From: Jiella avicenniae
Lineage (GTDB): Bacteria > Pseudomonadota > Alphaproteobacteria > Rhizobiales > Rhizobiaceae
Reading direction: 5' to 3'
Length of the DNA: 64,000 nt
NCBI RefSeq assembly: GCF_021390325.1
Contig: NZ_JAJUWU010000008.1
Location: 207,283 to 271,282 of the forward strand
Shown: positions 55,960-64,000 of the stretch, in pieces
How the letters are laid out: each line of letters starts with the position of its first letter
How positions within the stretch are numbered: the stretch's first letter is position 1
Translations under genes and position numbers: made by a program
The notes under the pieces: generated by a model
Databases searched by the model: none
Told to the model about the DNA's origin: nothing
Seen by the model: only the letters and a program-made list of their open reading frames with translations

Positions 55960-56925
55960 TCACGCCGAAGCCCGACCCCTTTCCTTCGGCGAAACATAGG
56001 CCGGATCGTGGTGGAACGGCAGTTTCCCGCCCTCCTCCAACGCCTCGAGGACGGCCGCGAAGTCCGTCCGGCAGCGAAAGCCGAGGAGGCGCTCCATCCG
56101 GCCGGCGTCGTAGACGCGGCCGATCGACCTCGGCAGCCGCCAGCCGCGTTTCGCGTATAGCTCCGGCGCCTGCGGAAAATGCCGGGCGACCACCGTCGCC
56201 GCGTCCCGCTTCAGTTCGCCCGCCTCGGACCGCTCGAACAGGGTCGGCGCCGAGGCGATGAAGACCTCGAAGCCGAGCCCCGGCGCCTTGTCGAGCGCGG
56301 CGAGATGGGCATCCGCCGCATCCTCGACCGTCAGCCGCCGATTGAGGAACTCGTTGGCCTTGAGGTTTTCCCCCGGCAGGTCGGTGAGCGTATCGTCCTC
56401 TTCCGGGAAGAACCGCGACGTGCGCAGGACCACCGCGTTCAGCCCATGCTCGGCGTGAAACAGCCGGCAGAGCCCCTCGGCGGCGAGCTTCGTCACGCCA
56501 TAGACGTTTCGCGGCGCCAGCGGGCCGGTCGTCTCGTCGAGCCAGACCGCCGCCTCGCCCGCCTCGTCGCGGATCTGCTGCGAGATCATCAGCGAGGTCG
56601 TCGAGGTGAAGACGAAGCGCTGGTGCCCGGCGCGTGCCGCGGCCTCCAGGAGGTTCAGCGTCCCGGTCACGTTGACGTCGACGAAGGCCTGCCGGCCGTA
56701 GCGCACGATGTCCGGCTTGTGCAGCGCCCCGGCGTGGATCACCGCCTCGATGCCCTCTTCGGCAAAGACCCGGTCGACCACCGCCCGGTCGGCGACGGTG
56801 CCGACGACGTCGGTGTGAGCACCCGCCGCGACGTCGAGGCCGACGACGACGTCGCCCCGCGCCTTCAGTTTCGGCGCCAGAAACCGGCCGAGCCAGCCGG
56901 AAGACCCGGTCAGAAGAATGCGCAT
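55960..56925 (-). CDS. NAD(P)-dependent epimerase/dehydratase
   Basis: Extended short-chain dehydrogenase acting on a nucleotide sugar or related compound. The 321-residue protein has the dinucleotide motif TGSSGWLGRFL, STTS catalytic Ser region, NVYGVTKLAAE (Tyr and Lys of YxxxK), and RFFPEEDD in the substrate half. The ATG at 56925 directly precedes RILLTGS. Substrate unknown. It is 31 bases downstream of crcB on the same strand. Confidence 0.9.
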   Translation of the reverse strand: MRILLTGSSGWLGRFLAPKLKARGDVVVGLDVAAGAHTDVVGTVADRAVVDRVFAEEGIEAVIHAGALHKPDIVRYGRQAFVDVNVTGTLNLLEAAARAGHQRFVFTSTTSLMISQQIRDEAGEAAVWLDETTGPLAPRNVYGVTKLAAEGLCRLFHAEHGLNAVVLRTSRFFPEEDDTLTDLPGENLKANEFLNRRLTVEDAADAHLAALDKAPGLGFEVFIASAPTLFERSEAGELKRDAATVVARHFPQAPELYAKRGWRLPRSIGRVYDAGRMERLLGFRCRTDFAAVLEALEEGGKLPFHHDPAYVSPKERGRASA

Positions 56926-56956
56926 CCGACGGTTCCCATGTCGTTGCGGCGAATGG

Positions 56957-57334
56957 TCATGCGAGGGCGCGCACCAGCGCGAGCCCGGCAAACAGCGCGG
57001 CGATGCCGACCACCACCGAACCGATCACATAGACGGCCGCCAGCAGGAGATCGCCGCGCTCGTAGAGAAACGCGGTGTCGAGCGAGAAGGACGAAAAGGT
57101 GGTGAAGCCGCCCAGAACGCCGGTGGCGAAGAACAGGCGCAGATCCGGCGAGGCGCCGAACCGCCGCGCCAGAAGTTCGATGAAGACGCCCATGACGAAG
57201 GAGCCGAGGACGTTGACGAACATCGTGCCGTAGGGAAACCCGGCGCCGAGGAGCCGCATCGCGGCCATCCCGGACAAATGTCGCAATGCCGCGCCGATGC
57301 CGCCGCCGAGCGCGACGATGAGGACGTTGACCAT
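56957..57334 (-). CDS. crcB: Fluoride channel CrcB (Fluc)
   Basis: Dimeric channel that expels fluoride. The 125-residue protein has four spans with GGGIGAALRHL, FPYGTMFVNVLGSFVMG (the Na/F-coordinating region) and GVLGGFTTFSSFS (Phe box). No fluoride riboswitch was recognised in the short gap to the BCCT gene. It is followed by the epimerase. Confidence 0.95.
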   Translation of the reverse strand: MVNVLIVALGGGIGAALRHLSGMAAMRLLGAGFPYGTMFVNVLGSFVMGVFIELLARRFGASPDLRLFFATGVLGGFTTFSSFSLDTAFLYERGDLLLAAVYVIGSVVVGIAALFAGLALVRALA

Positions 57335-57364
57335 GCTGGAGATATCCGGACGATTCCCTGGGAC

Positions 57365-57394
57365 GAAAAGCGGCCGGCGCGGGATGCGCCGGCC
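57365..57394 (-). terminator. BCCT gene terminator
   Basis: Perfect nine-base arms at 57372-57380 and 57386-57394, then GCTTTTC on the minus strand. It separates the BCCT gene from crcB. Confidence 0.78.
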
Positions 57395-57420
57395 GACATG
57401 GTGACGACCGCCCGGTCCGG

Positions 57421-59037
57421 TCAGACCTTGTGGCCCTTGGCCTTCATCTTCTCGAGAAACGGCTGCCTCTTCTCGTCGACCAGTCCCTTCCAGGTGGACC
57501 AGCACAGGAACAGCAGCAGGATGGCGAAGGGGAAGCCCGTCGCGATCGCCGCGCCCTGCAGCGCCGCGAGCCCGCCGCCGAGCAGCAGCGTGATCGCCAC
57601 CAGCCCCTCGAACGTCGCCCAGAAGATCCGCTGCGGCACCGGTGCGTCGATCTTGCCGCCGGCGGTGATCGTGTCGATCACCAGCGAGCCCGAGTCCGAC
57701 GAGGTGACGAAGAAGACGATGACGAGAACGATGCCGATGAAGGACGTGATCTGGGTGAGCGGCAGCTGGCCGAGCATCTCGAACAGCTTCACCTCGAGTT
57801 CGGCGTCGACGATGCCGGAGAAGCCGCCGATCGTCTCGGTCAGCGCCGTGCCGCCGAAGACGGTCATCCAGATGATCGAGACGATGGTCGGGATGATCAG
57901 CACGCAGGTGATGAATTCCCGCACCGTCCGCCCGCGCGAGACCCGCGCGATGAACATGCCGACGAAGGGAGACCAGCTCATCCACCAGGCCCAGTAGAAG
58001 GTCGTCCAGCCGGTCCGATAGCCGTCGTCCATGCGGCCGAACGGGTTCGAAAGCGGGATGAACTCCCTGAGATAAGCCACCGTATTGCCGACGAATCCCT
58101 GGACCAGCTGCATCGTCGGCCCGACGAAGAAGATGAACAGCAGAAGCACCAGCGCCAGCACCATGTTGACCTCCGACAACCGCCGCACGCCCGCGTCGAG
58201 GCCGGCGACCACCGAGGTCAGTGCGACGCCGGTGATGAGGACGATCAGGACGATGTTGGAGAGCATCGTGTCCGGGATGCCGAACAGGTAGTTCAGGCCG
58301 CCGACCGCCTGCTCCGCGCCGAAGCCGAGCGAGGTGGCGAGGCCGAACAACGTGGCGAAGACGGCGAGGATGTCGATGACGTGGCCGGGCCAGCCCCAGG
58401 CCTTGTCGCCGAGCATCGGATAGAACACCGAGCGCATGGTCAGCGGCAGGCCCCAGTTGTAGCTGAAGAAGGCCAGCGCCAATGCCACGACGGCATAGAT
58501 CGCCCAGGGATGCAGCGCCCAGTGATAGATCGTCGCCGCCATTCCGAGCCGGCGCGCCGCCTCGGTGTCGCCGGCGGCGCCCATCAAGGGCGCGTCGGCG
58601 CCCCCCGCCATCGAAGCGGAGAAATGGGTGATCGGCTCGGAAACGCCGTAGAACATCAGGCCGATGCCCATGCCGGCGGCGAACAGCATGGCGAACCAGC
58701 CGAAATAGCCGAATTCGGGCTGCGCATCCTTGCCGCCGAGTTTGATCTTGCCGAGCGGCGAGACGACGAGGAACAGGCAGAACAGGACGAAGATGTCGCC
58801 GGCAATGATGAACAGCCAGTCGAAGGTCGAGGTGATCGCCGGACGCAGCCAGCCGAAAAAGTCGTCGGCGAAAGAGGGGAAGAGCAGGGTGAAGGCGACG
58901 AAGGCGATGATGACGCTCGCCGAAATCGGGAAGACCGGGTTGTGGATGTCGAGCCCGAACCGCTGGATGTTGTCCTGTCCGACTTCGTAGTCGGTCACCG
59001 ATACGTCGGGTATCTCGGTGGTCTGTTGTGATGACAT
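57421..59037 (-). CDS. BCCT-family betaine/choline/carnitine transporter
   Basis: Secondary transporter for quaternary-ammonium compounds driven by sodium or proton. The 538-residue protein has 12 spans with GMGIGLMFYGVSEPITHF and WAWWMSWSPFVGMFIARVSR (signature) plus TSSDSGSLVIDTITAG. The cytoplasmic C-terminus is short (about 25 residues), so osmosensing like BetP's long tail is not evident. Start at 59037 chosen as the ATG nearest the conserved N-terminus. Substrate within the class is not resolved. Confidence 0.94.
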   Translation of the reverse strand: MSSQQTTEIPDVSVTDYEVGQDNIQRFGLDIHNPVFPISASVIIAFVAFTLLFPSFADDFFGWLRPAITSTFDWLFIIAGDIFVLFCLFLVVSPLGKIKLGGKDAQPEFGYFGWFAMLFAAGMGIGLMFYGVSEPITHFSASMAGGADAPLMGAAGDTEAARRLGMAATIYHWALHPWAIYAVVALALAFFSYNWGLPLTMRSVFYPMLGDKAWGWPGHVIDILAVFATLFGLATSLGFGAEQAVGGLNYLFGIPDTMLSNIVLIVLITGVALTSVVAGLDAGVRRLSEVNMVLALVLLLFIFFVGPTMQLVQGFVGNTVAYLREFIPLSNPFGRMDDGYRTGWTTFYWAWWMSWSPFVGMFIARVSRGRTVREFITCVLIIPTIVSIIWMTVFGGTALTETIGGFSGIVDAELEVKLFEMLGQLPLTQITSFIGIVLVIVFFVTSSDSGSLVIDTITAGGKIDAPVPQRIFWATFEGLVAITLLLGGGLAALQGAAIATGFPFAILLLFLCWSTWKGLVDEKRQPFLEKMKAKGHKV

Positions 59038-59308
59038 CGAGACCTCGTCTTTGAATGAAAAAATGCGCCCTTGCCGGGCGCGCGAATGATGAGCCCTCAA
59101 TCGGCCTCAGTCCATAAGAACTTTAAAATGGCTTAAGGCCGCAGTGATCAAGCCCGAGAGACCGATTTCCGCCGGCCTTTCGCCCCAATTCGGCAAAAAT
59201 CCTGCAACTCGCTCGGTCGATCGCGGGCGTCTGCAGCCTTCTCTTTCGGGAATGACGCCACTTCGTCCGGCCATCCCGTGACGAAGGCGAACGCGCAGCC
59301 GCGCCGGA

Positions 59309-60694
59309 TCACGAGCCCCCGCGTTCCCGTCGCAGCGCCTCCAGACGTGCGAGGTGCTCGCCGATTCTCGCCTCCCGGCCCCGGTCGGTCGGCTGGTAGA
59401 AGCGCTGGCGGCCCATCTCTTGTGGAAAATAGTCCTGGCCGGAGAACCCGTCCGGCTGGTCGTGATCGTAGAGATAGCCCGTGCCGTAGCCCTCTTCCTT
59501 CATCAGCTTCGTCGGGGCGTTGAGGATGTGCTTGGGCGGCAGCAGCGAGCCATGCTCCTTCGCCGCCCGCATCGCCGCCTTGTAGGCGACATAAACGGCG
59601 TTCGATTTCGGCGCGGCGGCGAGATAGGCAGTTGCCTCGGCCAGCGCCAGTTCCCCCTCCGGCGAGCCGAGATAATCGTAGGCGTCCTTGGCGGCGAGCG
59701 CGACGGTGAGCGCGTTCGGATCGGCGAGGCCGACGTCCTCGGAGGCCATCCGCACCAGCCGGCGGCCGAGATAGAGCGGGTTCTCGCCGGCATCGAGCAT
59801 GCGGCACAGCCAGTAGAGCGCGGCATCGACGTCCGAGCCGCGCACGGCCTTGTGCAGCGCGGAGATCAGGTTGTAGTGCCCATCCTGGCCCTTGTCGTAG
59901 ATCGGCGCACGGCGCTGTACGACGGACAGCAGCGTCTCGGCGTCCAGCACCTCGTTCTTGCCCGCCGCCCGCCAGACTTCTTCCGCCAACGTCAGCACCG
60001 CCCGCCCGTCGCCGTCGGCGAGCTGCAGGAGGAGTTCGCGCGCCTGCGCATCGAGCGGCAGCGCCCGGTCGGTGTCCTGCTCCGCGCGGTCGAGGAGCCG
60101 CCCGAGGCTTTCCGGCCCGAGCGACTGGAAGGTCAGCACCCGCGCCCGCGACAACAGCGCGGCGTTGAGTTCGAAGGAGGGATTTTCGGTCGTCGCGCCG
60201 ACGAGAACGACCGTGCCGTCCTCCATCACCGGCAGAAACGAATCCTGCTGGGCGCGGTTGAAGCGGTGGATCTCGTCGACGAAGAGCAGCGTGACCCGCC
60301 CGTTCCGCCGCCGCAGCCTCGCCGATTCGAACACCTTCTTCAGATCGGCGACGCCGGAAAAGATGGCCGAGATCTGCTCGAAGGCGTAGTCCACCTCGCC
60401 GGCGAGAAGCCGCGCCACGGTGGTCTTGCCGGTGCCGGGCGGGCCCCAGAAGATCAGCGAGCCGAGGCTGCCGTTTGCCAACATGCGGGTGAGCGCTCCG
60501 CCCTCCCCGGTCAGATGCTCCTGGCCGACCACCTCGGACAACTTCTGCGGCCGCAGCCGGTCGGCGAGCGGCCGGGCGGCCTCGGGCCGCCCGACGGCAC
60601 GGCTCGCCGGGGCGCTCTCGCCAGCGGCGGCGCTGCCGCCCTGGCGCGGCTTCGGCGATGGCGGGGGCGGGTCGTCGCCGAAGAGGTCGCTCAT
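59309..60694 (-). CDS. rarA: Replication-associated recombination protein A (RarA/MgsA)
   Basis: AAA+ ATPase active at stalled forks. The 461-residue protein has [18 protein letters not shown], Walker [10 protein letters not shown], Walker [17 protein letters not shown], sensor [12 protein letters not shown] and the C-terminal tail [21 protein letters not shown], all characteristic. The ATG at 60694 begins MSDLFGDD. The stop of the DegQ-like gene lies one base away, so the pair is an operon. Confidence 0.96.
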   Translation of the reverse strand: MSDLFGDDPPPPSPKPRQGGSAAAGESAPASRAVGRPEAARPLADRLRPQKLSEVVGQEHLTGEGGALTRMLANGSLGSLIFWGPPGTGKTTVARLLAGEVDYAFEQISAIFSGVADLKKVFESARLRRRNGRVTLLFVDEIHRFNRAQQDSFLPVMEDGTVVLVGATTENPSFELNAALLSRARVLTFQSLGPESLGRLLDRAEQDTDRALPLDAQARELLLQLADGDGRAVLTLAEEVWRAAGKNEVLDAETLLSVVQRRAPIYDKGQDGHYNLISALHKAVRGSDVDAALYWLCRMLDAGENPLYLGRRLVRMASEDVGLADPNALTVALAAKDAYDYLGSPEGELALAEATAYLAAAPKSNAVYVAYKAAMRAAKEHGSLLPPKHILNAPTKLMKEEGYGTGYLYDHDQPDGFSGQDYFPQEMGRQRFYQPTDRGREARIGEHLARLEALRRERGGS

Positions 60695-60695
60695 C

Positions 60696-62270
60696 TCAGC
60701 GCACGACCTGGGTGAGACGCCGGCCACCGCGCTCGATGTCGAACTGCCAGCCGCGATAATCCTCGCCGGCGATCGCGACCAGCGACTCGGTCGTCTCGAC
60801 GCTCTCGCCGTTCACCTCGAGCAGGATGTCGCCCGGCTGCAGGCCGAAGCGCGCGGCGAGCGAGCGCGGCGCGACCTTGGCGACGACGACGCCGGTGGCA
60901 TCCTGCGGCAACTGGAACTCGCCCGCGACCCGCGGCGACAGGTTGTAGACCGTCGCTCCGGCAAAGGGGTTCCGCCCGTCGATCGCCCGCTCGTCGCGCG
61001 GCGGCGTCTCCGGCGCCTGTTCGAGCGGCAGCGTCAGGTCCTCGGTCTCGTCGGCCGAAAGCACCGCGAGCTCGACGTTCTGGCCGATCCCGCGTGTCGC
61101 AAAGCGATAGTTCAGCGCATCGGGGGTGGCGACCTCCTTGCCGTCCGCCTTCATCACGACGTCGCCGACCTTGAGCCCGACCTTCGCCGCGGGGCCGTCG
61201 GGATAGACCGATCGCACCAGCGCGCCGGTCGGCCGGGGAAGCCCCAGCGCCTCGGCGATGTCGGCGGTCACCGGTGCGAAGTCGGCGCCGATGAACGGCC
61301 GCTCGTAGCGCCCGCCGTTCTCGGCCGCGCGCACGAAGGTCGAGACCATATTGGAGGGGATCGCGAAGCCGATGCCGTTCGAGCCGCCCGAGCGCGAGAA
61401 GATCGCGGTGTTGACGCCGACGAGGCGCCCGCTCATGTCGATCAGCGCCCCGCCGGAATTGCCGGGATTGATCGCCGCGTCGGTCTGGATGAAGAAGCCG
61501 AAGTCGTTGACGCCGATGTGGTTGCGGGCGAGCGCCGAGACGATGCCGTTGGTCACCGTCTGGCCGATGCCGAACGGATTGCCGATGGCGAGCACGAGGT
61601 CGCCGGTCTGAAGATCGTCCGAATCGGCGATCGGGATCGTCGCGAAAGGCCCGTCGCCATCGATCTTGAGCACGGCGAGATCGACGGTGGCGTCCTTGGA
61701 CACCACCTTGGTGTCGAACTCGCGCCCGTCGGCGAAGGCGACCTTCACCTCGTCCGCATCTTCGACCACGTGGTTGTTGGTGACCACCAGCCCGGACGGG
61801 TCGACGATCACTCCGGAGCCGAGGGATTGTTCCATCCGCGGCGGGTTGTCGAAGCGGTTGCCGAAGAACTGCCCGAAGAACGGATCGTCTGCGAAGGGCG
61901 AGCGCCGCGCCGCGACCTTGCGCGCTGCATAGACGTTGACGACCGCCGGGGCGGTCGTCTTCACCAGCGGAGCGAAGCTCAGCTTGATTTCGGCCGCCGA
62001 ACTCGGGATCCGGTCGCTGCTCTCGGCTTCGGCGATTTGAATCCGCTTGCTTTCCGGCTCGGCTGCGTCGCTCTCGTCCCATCGGGGCGCCTCGTCGCGT
62101 CGCAATTCCTGCCGCAGGCTGTCGTCGCTGCGCGCCAGCCGCACCGGCTCGCGGTCGGCGGACGATGCCAGCAGCCGGTGGAGCGACGAGCCCTCGGTCA
62201 GGACCGAAGGAACGGCGAAGGCCGTGCCGATCAGAAGCACGGCGGCGAGCGCCAGGAATTTCAGCCTCAT
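60696..62270 (-). CDS. DegQ/Do-like periplasmic serine protease
   Basis: Envelope quality-control protease. The 524-residue protein has a signal region ([15 protein letters not shown]), catalytic triad His in VVTNNHVV, Asp in DLAVLKI and Ser in [11 protein letters not shown], and two PDZ domains (about 315-400 and 425-520). Start at 62270 chosen as the ATG before the signal; the longer frame to 62327 lacks one. It precedes rarA with one base between. Confidence 0.95.
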   Translation of the reverse strand: MRLKFLALAAVLLIGTAFAVPSVLTEGSSLHRLLASSADREPVRLARSDDSLRQELRRDEAPRWDESDAAEPESKRIQIAEAESSDRIPSSAAEIKLSFAPLVKTTAPAVVNVYAARKVAARRSPFADDPFFGQFFGNRFDNPPRMEQSLGSGVIVDPSGLVVTNNHVVEDADEVKVAFADGREFDTKVVSKDATVDLAVLKIDGDGPFATIPIADSDDLQTGDLVLAIGNPFGIGQTVTNGIVSALARNHIGVNDFGFFIQTDAAINPGNSGGALIDMSGRLVGVNTAIFSRSGGSNGIGFAIPSNMVSTFVRAAENGGRYERPFIGADFAPVTADIAEALGLPRPTGALVRSVYPDGPAAKVGLKVGDVVMKADGKEVATPDALNYRFATRGIGQNVELAVLSADETEDLTLPLEQAPETPPRDERAIDGRNPFAGATVYNLSPRVAGEFQLPQDATGVVVAKVAPRSLAARFGLQPGDILLEVNGESVETTESLVAIAGEDYRGWQFDIERGGRRLTQVVR

Positions 62271-62323
62271 GTCATCCTCGAGCAAAGCCGCGAATCTCGA
62301 AGACGGGATAGACCAGACGAATG

Positions 62324-62351
62324 CCACGAAAAAGGGGCCCCGAAGGCCCCT
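62324..62351 (-). terminator. Terminator of the small gene at 62380
   Basis: GC-rich stem (arms 62334-62339 and 62345-62350) with five T following on the minus strand. It lies 29 bases beyond the small-gene stop. Confidence 0.75.
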
Positions 62352-62379
62352 CTTTCGTCTCGTCTCATATGGCCGCGGC

Positions 62380-62508
62380 TCAGTTGCCGGTCGTGCCGAC
62401 GATTTCGCTCGAAACGCCGTCGCTCGGCAGATCCGCCGTGGCGTAGCTCGCCGTCAGCACGCCGAAGGCGGCGATCGCGCCGAGGAGAGTCAGGAGGGTT
62501 CGACGCAT
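62380..62508 (-). CDS. 42-residue exported or membrane peptide
   Basis: Not recognised. It has a hydrophobic N-terminal stretch ([19 protein letters not shown]), then a polar C-terminus rich in Asp, Ser and Gly. A GGAG site lies 5 bases before the ATG at 62508; another in-frame ATG is at 62532. The gene has its own terminator. Because it carries a good ribosome site and terminator, it is probably real, though short. Confidence 0.5.
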   Translation of the reverse strand: MRRTLLTLLGAIAAFGVLTASYATADLPSDGVSSEIVGTTGN

Positions 62509-62763
62509 GGTGCTCCAGCCCGTCGTGTTCATTGTGCTCGCATCATTCATGAAGATTGTTTCAACCGCGTAAACGTTGCCACAATGTTGTGGCGCTTGCC
62601 CCATTCACGACGTCAAAGGGTTAAGGCGCGATTTGGTTGCCTCGCTTCGACCGAAAATCGAATGTGCGGAGCCTATCGCACACGGGATTGGATGCGGCGA
62701 TGTCATTTCGGCCACAGTGCGCGTTTCGGTGGGCTGTGTTGTAGCACCGCGCTTTACCTAGCG

Positions 62764-63810
62764 TCAATCAATACGCCGTGAGCCTCGATCATCGACCGCG
62801 CCCTTCTCGCGCAGGCTGAGCGCCGCAGCGGCGGTGGCGTCCTGAGGCGTGCGCGGCGAAAAGCCGAGCACGGCTTTTGCCGGGTCGCACACCAGCGTCT
62901 TGCCGCGGCCGAGCTCGGCGGCCACGGACCTGGCATCGGGAACGACGAGCGCCGCCAGCCGGACGACGAAATCCGGCAGGACGAACCGCGGCAGCTTCGG
63001 GCGATATTCGGGCACGGCCGAACCGATCGCCCGCCCCACCTCCATCAGCGAGAGCGTCCCGGCCGAGAGCAGGAAACGTCGGCCGACCGCGCCGTCGGCG
63101 CCGAGCGCGGCGACATGGGCGGCCGCGACGTCCCTGACGTCGACGAAGCCGGAGGAGATGGCGGGAACGGCCGGCATCCGGCCGCGCATCATCAGCCGCA
63201 CCAGCTGCATCGACGCGCCGGGCTCGTCGTCGAGGAGCGGCCCGACGACGAGGACCGGGTTGATCGACACCATGTCGAGGCCGGCCGCCTTCGCCGCCGT
63301 CCAGGCCGCGGCCTCGGCTTCGGTCTTGGAGATCGCGTAAGGGGAAATGTCCGGCGCTTCGGTGTTGGACCAGTCCGCCTCGCCGATGACCCCCGAATGC
63401 TTCTTGCCGTGGCCATAGGACATCGCCGCAACCGACGAGGTCATGACCAGCCGCCGGGCGCCCGCTTTGGCCGCCGCCGCGACCACCCGCAGCGCTCCTC
63501 CCTTGGCGGCCGGCACCAGCGCCTGGCGGTCGCGCGGCTGTCGGAGCGGCAGGGGCGAGGCCATGTGGCAGACCCTGTCGCAACCGGCCGCCGCGGCGTC
63601 CCAACCCGCTTCGCCCATGAGATCGGCCAGGGCGATCTCGAGTCGGGAGACGTCGGCCTCGTTGGCGGCAAGCGTTTGACGAAGCGCTTCACCCTTCTCC
63701 TCGGTCCGCACCGTCCCGCGCACGCGATAGCCAGCTTCGAGCAGCTGCAGCGCGACATGCTTGGCGATGAAGCCCGACGCGCCGGTCAGGAGGATACGCT
63801 CGTCTGCCAT
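62764..63810 (-). CDS. NAD(P)-dependent reductase (DFR-like extended SDR)
   Basis: Reductase of the dihydroflavonol/aldehyde-reductase type. The 348-residue protein has the cofactor motif LTGASGFIAKHVALQLL, MTSSVAAMSYG with the catalytic Ser region, and PYAISKTEAEAAAW (Tyr and Lys of YxxxK). The substrate is unknown. The ATG at 63810 begins MADERILLTG. An IS3-like element begins 78 bases past its start. Confidence 0.9.
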   Translation of the reverse strand: MADERILLTGASGFIAKHVALQLLEAGYRVRGTVRTEEKGEALRQTLAANEADVSRLEIALADLMGEAGWDAAAAGCDRVCHMASPLPLRQPRDRQALVPAAKGGALRVVAAAAKAGARRLVMTSSVAAMSYGHGKKHSGVIGEADWSNTEAPDISPYAISKTEAEAAAWTAAKAAGLDMVSINPVLVVGPLLDDEPGASMQLVRLMMRGRMPAVPAISSGFVDVRDVAAAHVAALGADGAVGRRFLLSAGTLSLMEVGRAIGSAVPEYRPKLPRFVLPDFVVRLAALVVPDARSVAAELGRGKTLVCDPAKAVLGFSPRTPQDATAAAALSLREKGAVDDRGSRRID

Positions 63811-63888
63811 GATCTCGCAGCTCCCTGCCCAACCTGCTTCAATGGATGTGCTATCTCAAAATAGGACGGGGGCAGAAGTGGCTTGGTT

Positions 63889-64000
63889 TGTCTGAACAGC
63901 CTCGGCGGCTTGATAAGTGGATCGTCTGCCGGGTTTACGCTGCTGCGAGAAGCGGCTGGTTGAAGTAGGTCTGGTCGGGCGTTTTTCCTCCCAGCCGTGA
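63889..64000. mobile_element. End of an IS3-family element (partial)
   Basis: Contains the 3' end of a transposase and the region beyond it; the element continues beyond the window. The outer end near 63889 (TGTCTGAACAG) is a plausible terminal repeat but its partner is out of view, so the boundary is approximate. Confidence 0.7.
63935..64000 (-). CDS. IS3-family transposase, C-terminal 21 residues (partial)
   Basis: Reads SRLGGKTPDQTYFNQPLLA and two more Ala before TAA at 63935-63937, the usual C-terminal end of IS3-family integrase-type transposases (the RPHSxLGGKTP region). The rest of the gene lies outside the window. Confidence 0.85.
   Translation of the reverse strand, partial: SRLGGKTPDQTYFNQPLLAAA

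Noticed and set aside
57335..57420. Fluoride riboswitch upstream of crcB
   Set aside because: The 86-base gap is taken up by the BCCT terminator hairpin and shows none of the conserved fluoride-aptamer elements.
59123..59136. CtrA-type site TTAA-N6-TTAA upstream of the BCCT gene
   Set aside because: CtrA sites need seven bases between the halves and usually TTAAC; this spacing is six and the flanks do not match.

Overview
This window is GC-rich chromosomal DNA from an alphaproteobacterium, most likely a member of the Rhizobiales (Hyphomicrobiales). The evidence is the gene set (DUF2312/GapR, DUF1036, DUF1244, ATP12 chaperone, choline/betaine uptake, GTTC-N7-GTTC-type LexA box, sigma-EcfG-like promoter) and the gene order. 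Family or genus cannot be fixed from sequence alone; an Aurantimonadaceae-like organism is only a guess. Almost all of it is core genome, with about 68 protein genes or gene remnants, one tRNA, and a few small accessory scars.

Layout. 0-5 kb: a secreted cyclophilin, coaD and gyrA on the minus strand, with a 46-residue membrane peptide behind a stress-type promoter. 5-8 kb: MarC protein, CDF metal exporter, secreted nucleosidase. 8-12 kb: ssb and uvrA diverge around a LexA box. 12-13.4 kb: a toxin-antitoxin locus whose PIN toxin carries an early amber codon, then a DUF72 gene. 13.5-24.7 kb: a Pro/Ala-rich membrane protein, purA, a DMT transporter, rpmE, an ABC exporter, a beta-lactamase-fold hydrolase, a DUF7282 secreted protein, a secreted metallo-hydrolase, and a VOC protein with a WYL regulator. 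24.7-31 kb: a decayed cytochrome c, a non-flagellar MotA/MotB-like pair, an inositol monophosphatase, efp, a Sel1 protein and a ThiE-like protein. 31-37.9 kb: TauE exporter, acyl-CoA synthetase, two DUF465 genes, purEK, rpmJ and two secreted proteins.

38-42 kb holds a complete proVWX (ProU-type) osmoprotectant ABC operon followed by a terminator and a large imperfect inverted repeat. 42-46.4 kb: pyk coupled to a DUF1036 gene, a DMT transporter, DUF1244, gapR and tRNA-Leu(GAG). 46.7-52.5 kb: lipB, two AT-richer small membrane genes, acyP, a DUF188 gene, a cytochrome b561/Mo-oxidoreductase pair, a PAS-GGEEF diguanylate cyclase and a lipoprotein. 52.6-63.8 kb: ATP12, HAD phosphatase, RluA-type synthase, BrnTA, an epimerase, crcB, a BCCT carrier, rarA, a DegQ-like protease and a reductase. 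The window ends inside an IS3-like element.

Functionally the window combines housekeeping (replication, repair, translation, purine synthesis, glycolysis, lipoylation) with osmotic and envelope physiology: two betaine/choline uptake systems, a peptidoglycan-anchored ion-channel pair, and several secreted proteins of unknown role. No large undescribed system (prophage, CRISPR, defence island) is visible. The best candidates for new biology are the non-flagellar MotAB-like pair, the cytochrome b/Mo-oxidoreductase pair next to a cyclic-di-GMP synthase, the stress-promoter micropeptide, and the small AT-richer membrane gene pair.
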